From CAYSFW01 sp964620675 (GTDB taxonomy: Bacteria; Pseudomonadota; Gammaproteobacteria; UWMA-0217), in assembly GCA_964620675.1 (NCBI GenBank), contig CAZUJU010000097.1, positions 1 to 6,155 on the forward strand: 6,155 nt of DNA, in the 5' to 3' direction. The position numbers were made by a program, and so were the translations under genes. Numbering within the stretch: position 1 is the first letter of the stretch; every line of letters starts with the position of its first letter. The notes under the pieces were generated by a model. The model ran no database searches, had not been told where the DNA came from, and worked only from the letters and a program-made list of their open reading frames with translations. Of this stretch, positions 1 through 5,396 are shown piece after piece.

Positions 1-212
1 GTCACCCGCCCAGCGTCGCAGGTCAAGATGTGGATGTTGCTGGTCTGAAGCACGCCGCCCAGGTCGGACTTGTTCGATGCCCCGGCGCGCAGGCGCTTGA
101 TGGTCGTCGCCTTGTTACCGAATGCTTCGAGGAAGGCATAGGGGAACTCGGCGGGGTCGAAGGGCTGCTCCGCAAGATCGGTGATGGCTTGTTCGATTTC
201 GACGGCGTTCAT
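1..212 (-). CDS. N-terminal fragment of MmeI-type class I SAM-dependent DNA methyltransferase (cut by window edge)
   Basis: Reading leftward from an ATG at 210-212, 70 codons are open and run off the window. The protein starts MNAVEIEQAITDLAEQPFD and continues with FPYAFLEAFGNKATTIKRLR, SNKSDLGGVLQT and SNIHI. I recognise this as the N-terminal region of large class I SAM-dependent DNA methyltransferases of the MmeI/type IIG kind, which modify DNA in restriction-modification or related defence loci. That assignment comes from recall of the family; the SAM-binding (GxG) and NPPY motifs would lie outside the window and cannot be seen. The start fits the family N-terminus, but no strong Shine-Dalgarno precedes it. 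It lies 42 bp downstream of the PIN toxin on the same strand, so co-transcription is likely. Whether the gene is intact is unknown. Confidence 0.72.
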   Translation of the reverse strand, partial: MNAVEIEQAITDLAEQPFDPAEFPYAFLEAFGNKATTIKRLRAGASNKSDLGGVLQTSNIHILTCDAGRV

Positions 213-265
213 GGGCGTGCGGATACGGCTGTCGGCCCATCGAGGACCGCGAGCTTATTGGTCAT
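209..265 (-). other. 18-codon leader-like reading frame linking toxin and methyltransferase genes
   Basis: A short frame, MTNKLAVLDGPTAVSARP, starts at an ATG inside the last codons of the PIN toxin gene (ATGACCAATAA, toxin stop underneath). Its stop overlaps the methyltransferase start as ATGA. The layout would allow ribosomes to pass from toxin through leader to methyltransferase by coupling. There is no clear Shine-Dalgarno, and a frame this short can arise by chance, so this is a possibility rather than a gene call. Confidence 0.2.
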
Positions 266-674
266 TCCAGGGATTGATGACAGTCACGCCGGCCGCTTCA
301 TAGGGCGAGGTATCGCGTGATGCCACGATGAAGCCCCGCGATGCTGCAATGGCCGCAATGTAGCCGTCTGGCGTCGGGAAGCCACGCCCGCCGTCCTTGG
401 CCGACACGGCCAGGTCTGCATAGTGGCGCGCTGCATCCGTGTCGAACGGCAGCACCCGATTTTTGAACAGCTCCAGTAGTTCGTTCAGGGCGCTGTCGAG
501 CATGTTCTTGCGTTTGCCTGCCGGCAGCGCCCGGATGCCAAACAGCAACTCGGCCAGCGTGACGCTCGACAGATACAAGGTTTCCGCCGCCTGGTCGTTC
601 AGCCAGGCCCGGACGCGCCCGTCTGGCTCCGGCTTCATCGCCTCGGAAACGACGTTGGTATCCAGGACGATCAT
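255..674 (-). CDS. vapC: PIN-domain ribonuclease toxin, VapC/FitB type
   Basis: A 139-residue PIN-domain protein, the toxin half of a type II toxin-antitoxin pair. Family members are Mg2+-dependent ribonucleases that cut specific RNAs when freed from antitoxin. The acidic active-site set is visible: D5 in the opening MIVLDTNVVSE, E42 in SSVTLAELLFG, D103 in FPTPDGYIAAIA and D121 in IVASRDTSPYEAAG. The C-terminal GVTVINPW is the usual FitB-like ending. Length is typical and no residue of the core is lost, so the toxin looks active. Its ATG directly follows the antitoxin TGA (TGAATG, no gap) and has only a weak Shine-Dalgarno, so translation probably depends on coupling to the antitoxin, which keeps antitoxin in excess. 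FitB is an equally good name. Confidence 0.93.
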   Translation of the reverse strand: MIVLDTNVVSEAMKPEPDGRVRAWLNDQAAETLYLSSVTLAELLFGIRALPAGKRKNMLDSALNELLELFKNRVLPFDTDAARHYADLAVSAKDGGRGFPTPDGYIAAIAASRGFIVASRDTSPYEAAGVTVINPWNDQ

Positions 675-929
675 TCAGTCGAAGCTCAATGGTTTGGCCG
701 GCGTCGTGTCGCGTACACTCTCAATGACGGCGAAATCTTCATGGGTCAGCCCGATCTTGTTGCCGATGGCGGCCAGGGCGTCCCCCACACGCACGCGTTT
801 TTCGGGCTTGACTGCGGCGGCCAGAATCTCGCGCACCTCCGCCTCCGTGCTGCGGCCGTGCTGGGCCGCCCGCACGCGCAAAGCGCGATGCACATCATCA
901 GGCACATTTCTTACTGTCAGGATTGCCAT
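675..929 (-). CDS. vapB: Ribbon-helix-helix antitoxin, FitA/VapB (StbC-like) type
   Basis: An 84-residue antitoxin partner of the downstream PIN toxin. Residues 2-8 (AILTVRN) form the DNA-contacting beta strand of an RHH/Arc fold, followed by two helices (about 11-40, including RVRAAQHGRSTEAEVREIL), the pattern of FitA-type antitoxins. The C-terminal half (about 49-84), with ESVRDTTPAKPLSFD at its end, should wrap the toxin; in FitA relatives an arginine there enters the PIN active site. The ATG at 927-929 is preceded by a GAGGGG Shine-Dalgarno about 9 nt away. The family represses its own operon as a toxin-antitoxin complex, and a perfect inverted repeat sits over the promoter just upstream. 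Confidence 0.92.
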   Translation of the reverse strand: MAILTVRNVPDDVHRALRVRAAQHGRSTEAEVREILAAAVKPEKRVRVGDALAAIGNKIGLTHEDFAVIESVRDTTPAKPLSFD

Positions 930-954
930 TCTTCAAAACCCCTCATCCGCCCTC

Positions 955-986
955 GATGACTGCAATCATAGGTAAATGCAGTCATC
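955..986. promoter_or_regulatory. Operator of the toxin-antitoxin operon (perfect 10-bp inverted repeat)
   Basis: GATGACTGCA at 955-964 and TGCAGTCATC at 977-986 are perfect reverse complements separated by 12 bp. Their centres lie 22 bp apart, two helical turns, so two RHH dimers could bind the same face of the DNA. The repeat spans the -10 box of the operon promoter and ends 26 bp before the antitoxin start. This is the expected place for FitA/VapB autoregulation. Binding itself is inferred. Confidence 0.75.
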
Positions 987-993
987 CACGCAA
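965..993 (-). promoter_or_regulatory. Probable sigma-70 promoter of the toxin-antitoxin operon
   Basis: On the minus strand a good -10 box, TATGAT (965-970), lies 17 bp from a weak -35, TTGCGT (988-993). Transcription would start near 957-959, giving a leader of about 28-30 nt to the antitoxin ATG. A better-looking TTGACG (995-1000) sits 24 bp from the -10, too far to pair with it. The -10 lies between the two operator arms, so a bound repressor would block polymerase. Confidence 0.5.
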
Positions 994-1247
994 ACGTCAA
1001 ACTCCACGCCCCTTCCTGCCCTGGCGTCTCACCTTCTTAGCTTCGATCGTCACCTTCGGGATCGTTCAACCTAGAATCCTCGGTTGACCGCTCATTTGAG
1101 TGGGATCGGCGACATTTCGTCTCTCCCAACATGGCGTGGGTCCGAGGGCGTTTGCAAACCGGCAGGGTCAACGATCACGCCGTGGACTGTTTCCGCCGCA
1201 CCGAATGACTCACGCCGCAGGCCGGGCCGCCGCGGCGCTGGCTACGC
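987..1247. other. Gene-free stretch between the toxin-antitoxin promoter and the end of selO
   Basis: About 260 bp with no credible coding frame on either strand. Apart from the -35 area of the toxin-antitoxin promoter at its left edge, the only structure seen is a near-perfect inverted repeat, GTTCAACC (1064-1071) and GGTTGACC (1082-1089), one mismatch, 10-nt loop. The part next to selO is very GC-rich (around 1215-1245) and can fold, but no T-run follows, so no terminator is called. This is a plausible boundary between core genes and the accessory block. Confidence 0.5.
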
Positions 1248-2852
1248 TCAGGAGCTGCACGAGAGCATCGAGCACCCGGCGCGATGCCGGGCCCATTCCG
1301 GCCGTTTTTCGGCATAGCGCTCGCGGCCTGGCTGCTCGGCGTAGGGATGGCGCAGGACCTCCAGCAGGTCGTTGACGGGCGCATAATCCCCCGCCGTCGC
1401 GGCGTCGATGGCAAGTTGCGCGAGGTAGTTGCGCAGTACGTATTTTGGGTTTCGTGCGTTCATCCGCGCCTTGCGTTCGAGCGGATCGAGGTCATCGCGC
1501 CGCAGTCGCTCGCCATAGGCGCGCAACCACTTGGCCCACTGGCCGACGGTATCGCTATCGATGCGTTCGGGTTGATAGAACGCCGGACGCAAGGTGTCGA
1601 GACAGGACGGATCCGCCCCATTCGCCCCCGCCATTTTCTCGGCGTCACAATCGGCCAGGCAGCGGAAAAAGATCATCAGGTCGGTTTCGGTCAGGCGCAG
1701 GGTGTGATCAAGCAACCCGAACAGCCCCGGATCGCTGCCCGGATCAAACGCGACCAGCCCGAGCTTGCCCGCCATCATCTGCTGCCAGCCGGCGCGATAG
1801 CTGAGCTTGTAGCGATCGACTGCAGCCTGCAGCGGCGCGATGTCATCGAGCAGCGGATATAAGGCGTTACCGAGTTGTGCCAGGTTCCAGAGCGCGATCG
1901 ACGGCTGGTTGCCAAAGCGGTACCGGCGCCCCTGCGCGTCGGTCGTGTTCGGTGTCCAAGCCGGGTCGTAGTCTTCGAGCCAGCCGTAGGGGCCATAGTC
2001 GATAGTCAGGCCAAGGATCGACATATTGTCGGTGTTCATCACCCCATGCACGAACCCGACCCGCATCCAGTGGACCATCAACTCGGCCGTGCGCTGGCAC
2101 ACCTCATCGAACCAGGCCGCGTAGGTGTCCCGGCCGGGTTCGCCGAGATGCGGAAAATCGGTGCGGATCGTGTAGTCAACCAACTGCCGCAGCAATTCGA
2201 TTTCACCGCGCGCGCTGAAGAGTTCGAAATTGCCGAAGCGCAAAAACGACGGCGCAACCCGGCACACGATCGCGCCCGGCTCCTCCTCGGGATTGCCATC
2301 GTAGAACATGTCGCGCACCACGCTTTCGCCGGTGGTCACCAGGCTCAGTGCGCGCGTCGTCGGCACCCCAAGATGATGCATCGCTTCGCTGCACAGAAAC
2401 TCGCGCACTGACGAGCGCAGCACCGCAAGGCCGTCGGCCCGCCGCGAGTAAGGCGTCGGCCCGGCGCCCTTGAGTTGCAGGGTGAAATGAGCCCCATTCG
2501 GCGCGACGAGTTCGCCGAGATTGATCGCACGCCCGTCGCCGAGTTGCCCCGCCCACGCACCGAACTGATGCCCGCCGTAGCACATCGCGAACGGATCCAT
2601 CCCGGGCAACACCCGGTTGCCGGAAAACACCGCCGTGAAGGCCTCGCGGTGGACTTGATCGAGCGCCGGATCGGGCAGACCCAGCAGCTCGATCACCTCC
2701 CGCGCATAGGCGACCAAGGCCGGAGCGGCGACGGTTTGGGGCCGAACGCGCGAGTAACACGCCCGCTCGACCTGACGGCGAAAATTGTCGATAACCGGAT
2801 CGGCCGGCAAACCGTCGGTGAAGCGATTGTTGAAATGCAAGGACTCAAGCAT
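1248..2852 (-). CDS. selO: Protein adenylyltransferase SelO (YdiU/SELENOO family pseudokinase)
   Basis: A 534-residue SelO protein. The family has an inverted-ATP pseudokinase fold and transfers AMP to Ser/Thr/Tyr of other proteins, with a role in oxidative stress. Family motifs are all present: YGGHQFGAWAGQLGDGR (92-108); LQLKGAG with the phosphate-binding K128; SSVREFLCSEA with E151; HGVMNTDNMS with D275/N276; IDYGPYG with metal-binding D285. The C-terminus CSMLSCSS carries Cys532 third from the end, where animal SELENOO has selenocysteine. The N-terminus LHFNNRF...LPAD is typical, which supports the ATG at 2850-2852 even though no clear Shine-Dalgarno lies at the usual distance. It is somewhat longer than the roughly 480-residue E. 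coli protein but appears complete. It lies 133 bp downstream of nlpD on the same strand and probably has its own promoter. Confidence 0.95.
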   Translation of the reverse strand: MLESLHFNNRFTDGLPADPVIDNFRRQVERACYSRVRPQTVAAPALVAYAREVIELLGLPDPALDQVHREAFTAVFSGNRVLPGMDPFAMCYGGHQFGAWAGQLGDGRAINLGELVAPNGAHFTLQLKGAGPTPYSRRADGLAVLRSSVREFLCSEAMHHLGVPTTRALSLVTTGESVVRDMFYDGNPEEEPGAIVCRVAPSFLRFGNFELFSARGEIELLRQLVDYTIRTDFPHLGEPGRDTYAAWFDEVCQRTAELMVHWMRVGFVHGVMNTDNMSILGLTIDYGPYGWLEDYDPAWTPNTTDAQGRRYRFGNQPSIALWNLAQLGNALYPLLDDIAPLQAAVDRYKLSYRAGWQQMMAGKLGLVAFDPGSDPGLFGLLDHTLRLTETDLMIFFRCLADCDAEKMAGANGADPSCLDTLRPAFYQPERIDSDTVGQWAKWLRAYGERLRRDDLDPLERKARMNARNPKYVLRNYLAQLAIDAATAGDYAPVNDLLEVLRHPYAEQPGRERYAEKRPEWARHRAGCSMLSCSS

Positions 2853-2881
2853 GGCGACCGCTGGGTGACTCTCAATCCCCC

Positions 2882-2910
2882 ATCACAGCAACTCCGGTGG
2901 ACGGCCTCAA
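2882..2910 (-). promoter_or_regulatory. Probable sigma-70 promoter of selO
   Basis: On the minus strand TTGAGG (2905-2910) and TGTGAT (2882-2887) are separated by exactly 17 bp, each matching 4 of 6 consensus bases. The -10 is preceded by TGC, an extended -10. Transcription would begin near 2875, about 22 nt before the selO ATG. Read by eye only. Confidence 0.4.
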
Positions 2911-2927
2911 GAGACAGTGCGAAATGG

Positions 2928-2968
2928 CGGGTTACGCGCGGTGCGGGAGCGGTGAATCACGCAACCCG
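2928..2968 (-). terminator. Possible weak stem-loop after nlpD
   Basis: CGGGTTACGCG (2928-2938) and CACGCAACCCG (2958-2968) can pair at 9 of 11 positions around a 19-nt loop, 18 nt past the nlpD stop. Only a short T-run (TTT) follows on the minus strand, so this is at best a weak terminator or a pausing or mRNA-stabilising hairpin between nlpD and selO. Confidence 0.25.
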
Positions 2969-2985
2969 AAGGCCTCGGCTGCGGT

Positions 2986-3723
2986 TCAGCGCGCCGGCAG
3001 ATGCAACAACGGATCGACCGGACGGCCGAAATGCCGAATCTCGAAATGCAGCGTCGGCGGCTGGCTGTCGGGACGGCCAAGTTCCGCGATCGGCTGCCCC
3101 GCCTCCACCTGTTCGCCCTCCTGCGCCAGCCGCACGCGGCTATACGCGTAAGCGCTGAGGTAGGCCTCGTTGTGTTTGATGATGATCAGCTCGCCGTAGC
3201 CCTTGAGACTGTTGCCGCTGTAGACGACCTTCCCCGGCGCCGCCGCGCGGATCGGCTGCCCGGTCTCGCCGCGAATTTCGATTCCGGCCTTGCTCGCGTC
3301 GATCTCGTTGAAGCGCTTAATGACCGCGCCGTCGGTCGGCCATTGCCAAGCGAGCGGCGGCTCACCCGGATCGGGCGGGACATCCGTCGCACCGTCGGCC
3401 GCCCCGGTCGCGACCGACCCACCCGAACCGCGCACCGGCACCCCCGGCTGCCCAAGATTGAGCCGCTGACCGGGATAGATCGTGTACGGCGGACCCAACT
3501 GATTCCAGCTCGCAAGCTTCTCAAGCGGGACATTAAAACGCCACGCGATCGAGTACAGCGTATCGCCGCGTTGCACCTGATATTGAGGCGGCAGATCGCG
3601 AACTCGCTCGCGCAAACAGCCACCCACCAGCACCACACCAAAACACAACAGGAGCAGCCACGCGGCGCAAACCGCACGCCACGCGCCAGACCGAGCCCGC
3701 CAGTCGCACCCGCGAACGCTCAG
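2986..3723 (-). CDS. nlpD: NlpD-like murein hydrolase activator lipoprotein (LysM + degenerate LytM/M23), probable CTG start
   Basis: An outer-membrane lipoprotein of the NlpD family, which activates the cell-separation amidase AmiC rather than cutting peptidoglycan itself. Taking CTG (3721-3723) as start gives 245 residues: arginine-rich n-region, hydrophobic run AVCAAWLLLLCFGVVLVGG and lipobox Cys36; LysM about 48-90 (YQVQRGDTLYSIAWRFNV... to PGQRLNL); linker; LytM about 126-244 (AAPGKVVYSGN, GYGELIIIKHN, LHFEIRHFG). Zinc-site residues are replaced: K145 and E149 for the His and Asp of HxxxD, Y194 for the YAH His, T224 for the first His of HxH, as expected for an activator. The only ordinary in-frame start, TTG at 3646-3648, has no Shine-Dalgarno and would leave a 10-residue signal peptide lacking charge. 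The CTG has GGAGGAG 5 nt upstream and overlaps the pcm stop as CTGA. CDS identity is firm; the start is inferred. Confidence 0.88.
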   Translation of the reverse strand: MSVRGCDWRARSGAWRAVCAAWLLLLCFGVVLVGGCLRERVRDLPPQYQVQRGDTLYSIAWRFNVPLEKLASWNQLGPPYTIYPGQRLNLGQPGVPVRGSGGSVATGAADGATDVPPDPGEPPLAWQWPTDGAVIKRFNEIDASKAGIEIRGETGQPIRAAAPGKVVYSGNSLKGYGELIIIKHNEAYLSAYAYSRVRLAQEGEQVEAGQPIAELGRPDSQPPTLHFEIRHFGRPVDPLLHLPAR

Positions 3724-4403
3724 CGTCGCTCCTCCCGTCCGGGTAACAACGGCACGAAAACCACCGGCAATAAGGCCTCATCGTCGTAACCATGTTCGGT
3801 CCGCGTCAGCACCCGCAATGATTGCACGCCGTCGACAGCGCCGACCGGTGCGATCAGGCGACCACCGATCCGCAGTTGCTCCAGCAGCGTTTCCGGTACC
3901 TGACTGGCAGCCGCGGTGACGACGATCGCATCGAACGGCGCCTCGTTGCGCCAGCCTAGAATGCCGTCGGCGTGCTTGAGGCGGACGTTGCCGTAACCGA
4001 TCCCGCGCAACCGTTCGCGCGCCTGTTCGTAGAGATGACGCAAGCGTTCGACGCTGTACACCTCCGGCACCAGCTGCGCCAGCACCGCGGCCTGATAGCC
4101 GGAGCCGGTTCCGATCTCCAGCACCTTGCGCGGCGCCGGTTCGGTTTGCAGCACCAATTCCGTCATCCGCGCGACGATAAACGGCTGCGAAATCGTCTGG
4201 CCCGAGTCGATCGGCAGCGCGACGTCTTCGTAGGCGCGGCTGGCCAGCGCCTCGTCCACGAACAGGTGGCGCGGCACCTTGCGCAACGCCTCCAGCACCC
4301 GCGGCTCGGCGATTCCCTCGGCTTGCAAGCGCTGCACCATCCGGTCGCGCGTGCGTTGCGAGGTCATGCCGATCCCGTCGATATCCGGCCGATTACCGTT
4401 CAT
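3720..4403 (-). CDS. pcm: Protein-L-isoaspartate O-methyltransferase
   Basis: A protein-repair enzyme of 227 residues that methylates isoaspartyl residues of aged proteins with SAM so they can revert to aspartate; it acts in the cytoplasm. Seen in order: MTSQRTRDRMVQRLQ (from residue 13), VPRHLFVDEALASRAYED, the PIMT signature GQTISQPFIVARMTELV (68 onward), the SAM loop VLEIGTGSGYQAAVLA (about 94-108), FDAIVVTAAA, and a VFVPLLPG end. I place the start at ATG 4401-4403; the ATG at 4365-4367 (GMTSQR) is a real alternative because many relatives begin there. A reading frame extends upstream to a TTG at 4472, but those codons lie in the inserted element and are unlikely to be used. The last base positions overlap the nlpD start as CTGA. 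Before the insertion the gene would have begun 10 nt after the surE stop. Confidence 0.95.
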   Translation of the reverse strand: MNGNRPDIDGIGMTSQRTRDRMVQRLQAEGIAEPRVLEALRKVPRHLFVDEALASRAYEDVALPIDSGQTISQPFIVARMTELVLQTEPAPRKVLEIGTGSGYQAAVLAQLVPEVYSVERLRHLYEQARERLRGIGYGNVRLKHADGILGWRNEAPFDAIVVTAAASQVPETLLEQLRIGGRLIAPVGAVDGVQSLRVLTRTEHGYDDEALLPVVFVPLLPGREERR

Positions 4404-4416
4404 GCCCGGCCGCTCA

Positions 4417-4596
4417 GAGCCTGTGAAAAAATCCCCGATCGTCGCGAGGGCGACCCTGGGCGTGGTGAACAAGGCGCAAGAGGCCCGAAATCGGGGAGTG
4501 TAGCGGGCCTACATGACCCGATTTCGGGCCTCTTGCAACGCAGGACACCGCGCCCAGGGGCGTCCGCAGTAGATCGCGGGATATTTTCACAGGCTC
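4417..4596. mobile_element. 180-bp MITE-like palindromic element inserted at the surE stop codon
   Basis: Both ends carry GAGCCTGTGAAAA as perfect 13-bp terminal inverted repeats (4417-4429 and 4584-4596). Flanking TCA on both sides (4414-4416 and 4597-4599) looks like a 3-bp target duplication. Inside is a perfect 20-bp inverted repeat (4476-4495 with 4517-4536, 21-nt loop), and the outer arms also match well (CCCTGGGCG followed by T/C then GGTG), so the whole element can fold into one long hairpin. It encodes no transposase and would have to be moved in trans. A 3-bp TNA duplication is known for some IS5-family groups; that link is a guess. It separates surE from pcm and may act as a processing site or partial terminator within the operon. 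Confidence 0.82.
4476..4536. repeat. Perfect 20-bp inverted repeat at the core of the inserted element
   Basis: The arm at 4476-4495 (GCAAGAGGCCCGAAATCGGG) is the exact reverse complement of 4517-4536. In the surE-pcm transcript this would be a very stable stem of at least 20 bp with a 21-nt loop. No T-run follows on either strand, so it is not a classic intrinsic terminator, but it could slow polymerase or be cut by RNase III. Confidence 0.85.
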
Positions 4597-5337
4597 TCAT
4601 ACCAGCCAAGCCGCAATCTCGCCCAACGCACCATGGCGGGTGAGATCGACCTGCAACGGTGTGATCGAGACGTAACCCGCGCGCACCGCGTGAAAATCGG
4701 TCCCCTCGCCGGCGTCCTGCTCCGGGCCAGCCGGGCCGACCCAGAAGATCGTCCGCCCGCGCGGATCGGTGCCGCGCCACACCGGTTCCGACTTATGCCG
4801 ATGGCCGAGGCGGGTCGCGCGCAGGCCGCGAATCTCCGACCACGGCAGGTCGGGCACGTTGATATTGAGGATCGAATCGCGCGGTAGCGGCCGCGCTTGC
4901 AGCCGCGTCAGAATCAGGCGCACCGCCTCTGCCGCGGTTTCGAGGTGGCGCGGCTCGTGCGCGGCAATCGAGACCGCAATCGCCGGCAGACCGAGAAATC
5001 GCCCCTCCATCGCCGCTGCGACGGTGCCGGAATAGATCACGTCATCGCCCATGTTGGCGCCAAGGTTGATGCCGGAAACGACCATATCCGGCTCCTCCTC
5101 CAGCAAGCCGGTGATCCCGAGGTGCACACAGTCCGTCGGTGTGCCGTCGACCTTAAAGTAGCCGTTCTCCGCGAGGACCGCGCGAAGCGGATTGTTGAGC
5201 GTGAGCGAATTGCTCGCGCCGCTGCGATCGCGGTCGGGTGCGACCACCGTCACGCGGCCGAACTGCGCCGCGGTTTCGGCCAGCGCCTTGAGCCCCGGCG
5301 AAAGATATCCGTCATCGTTACTGACGAGAATGTGCAT
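4597..5337 (-). CDS. surE: 5'/3'-nucleotidase SurE
   Basis: A 246-residue stationary-phase survival phosphatase that removes phosphate from nucleoside monophosphates (and, in E. coli, short polyphosphate) using a divalent metal in the cytoplasm. The metal-binding set is present: D8 and D9 in MHILVSNDDGY, S39 in DRDRSGASNSLTL, N91 in VVSGINLGANMGDDVIYSGT. KVDGTPTDCVHLG and LNINVPDLP are further family landmarks. ATG 5335-5337 is chosen because it gives the standard N-terminus and has GGGGAGG 4 nt upstream; an upstream in-frame start at 5388 would add 17 unrelated residues. The TGA stop at 4597-4599 is one copy of the TCA duplication flanking the inserted element, so the protein remains intact. 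First gene of surE-pcm-nlpD. Confidence 0.97.
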   Translation of the reverse strand: MHILVSNDDGYLSPGLKALAETAAQFGRVTVVAPDRDRSGASNSLTLNNPLRAVLAENGYFKVDGTPTDCVHLGITGLLEEEPDMVVSGINLGANMGDDVIYSGTVAAAMEGRFLGLPAIAVSIAAHEPRHLETAAEAVRLILTRLQARPLPRDSILNINVPDLPWSEIRGLRATRLGHRHKSEPVWRGTDPRGRTIFWVGPAGPEQDAGEGTDFHAVRAGYVSITPLQVDLTRHGALGEIAAWLV

Positions 5338-5396
5338 ATTGCCTCCCCAATCGACACAATAAGGATACTCGAAAGCCCCTACCGACACGACGCCAG
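5338..5396. promoter_or_regulatory. Divergent intergenic region between surE and the Smr gene
   Basis: Only 59 bp separate the two opposing ATG codons. A strong surE Shine-Dalgarno (GGGGAGG on the minus strand, 5342-5348) lies here. AT-richer sequence at 5356-5367 offers TATTGT and TATCCT as possible minus-strand -10 boxes, but neither has a convincing -35, so the promoters are not placed; they may overlap or lie within the neighbouring genes. Confidence 0.4.

Noticed and set aside
439..975. 178-codon plus-strand frame across the toxin and antitoxin genes, and the smaller 30-320 frame
   Set aside because: Low-complexity antisense translations; the minus strand carries recognised protein families.
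995..1000. TTGACG as the -35 box of the toxin-antitoxin promoter
   Set aside because: It is 24 bp from the TATGAT -10, too far to pair; TTGCGT at 17 bp fits better.
1205..1247. GC-rich foldable sequence just past the selO stop as an intrinsic terminator
   Set aside because: No T-run follows on the minus strand and the pairing is ambiguous.
1284..1862. Long plus-strand frame antisense to selO (also 1445-1804, 1875-2411 and 2475-3158)
   Set aside because: These mirror the codon structure of a clearly conserved gene in high-GC DNA, and the translations resemble no family I know.
3001..3789. 262-codon plus-strand frame opposite nlpD and pcm
   Set aside because: Arginine-rich antisense shadow of two recognised genes, with no family motif.
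4404..4472. In-frame N-terminal extension of pcm starting at TTG inside the inserted element
   Set aside because: The extra residues derive from the element and do not belong to the family; ATG 4403 or 4367 is the better start.
3972..4643. Plus-strand frame running through pcm, the inserted element and into surE
   Set aside because: Antisense shadow that crosses three unrelated features; not a gene.
5338..5388. 17-residue N-terminal extension of SurE
   Set aside because: The family begins at MHILVSNDDG, and a strong Shine-Dalgarno sits directly before that ATG.
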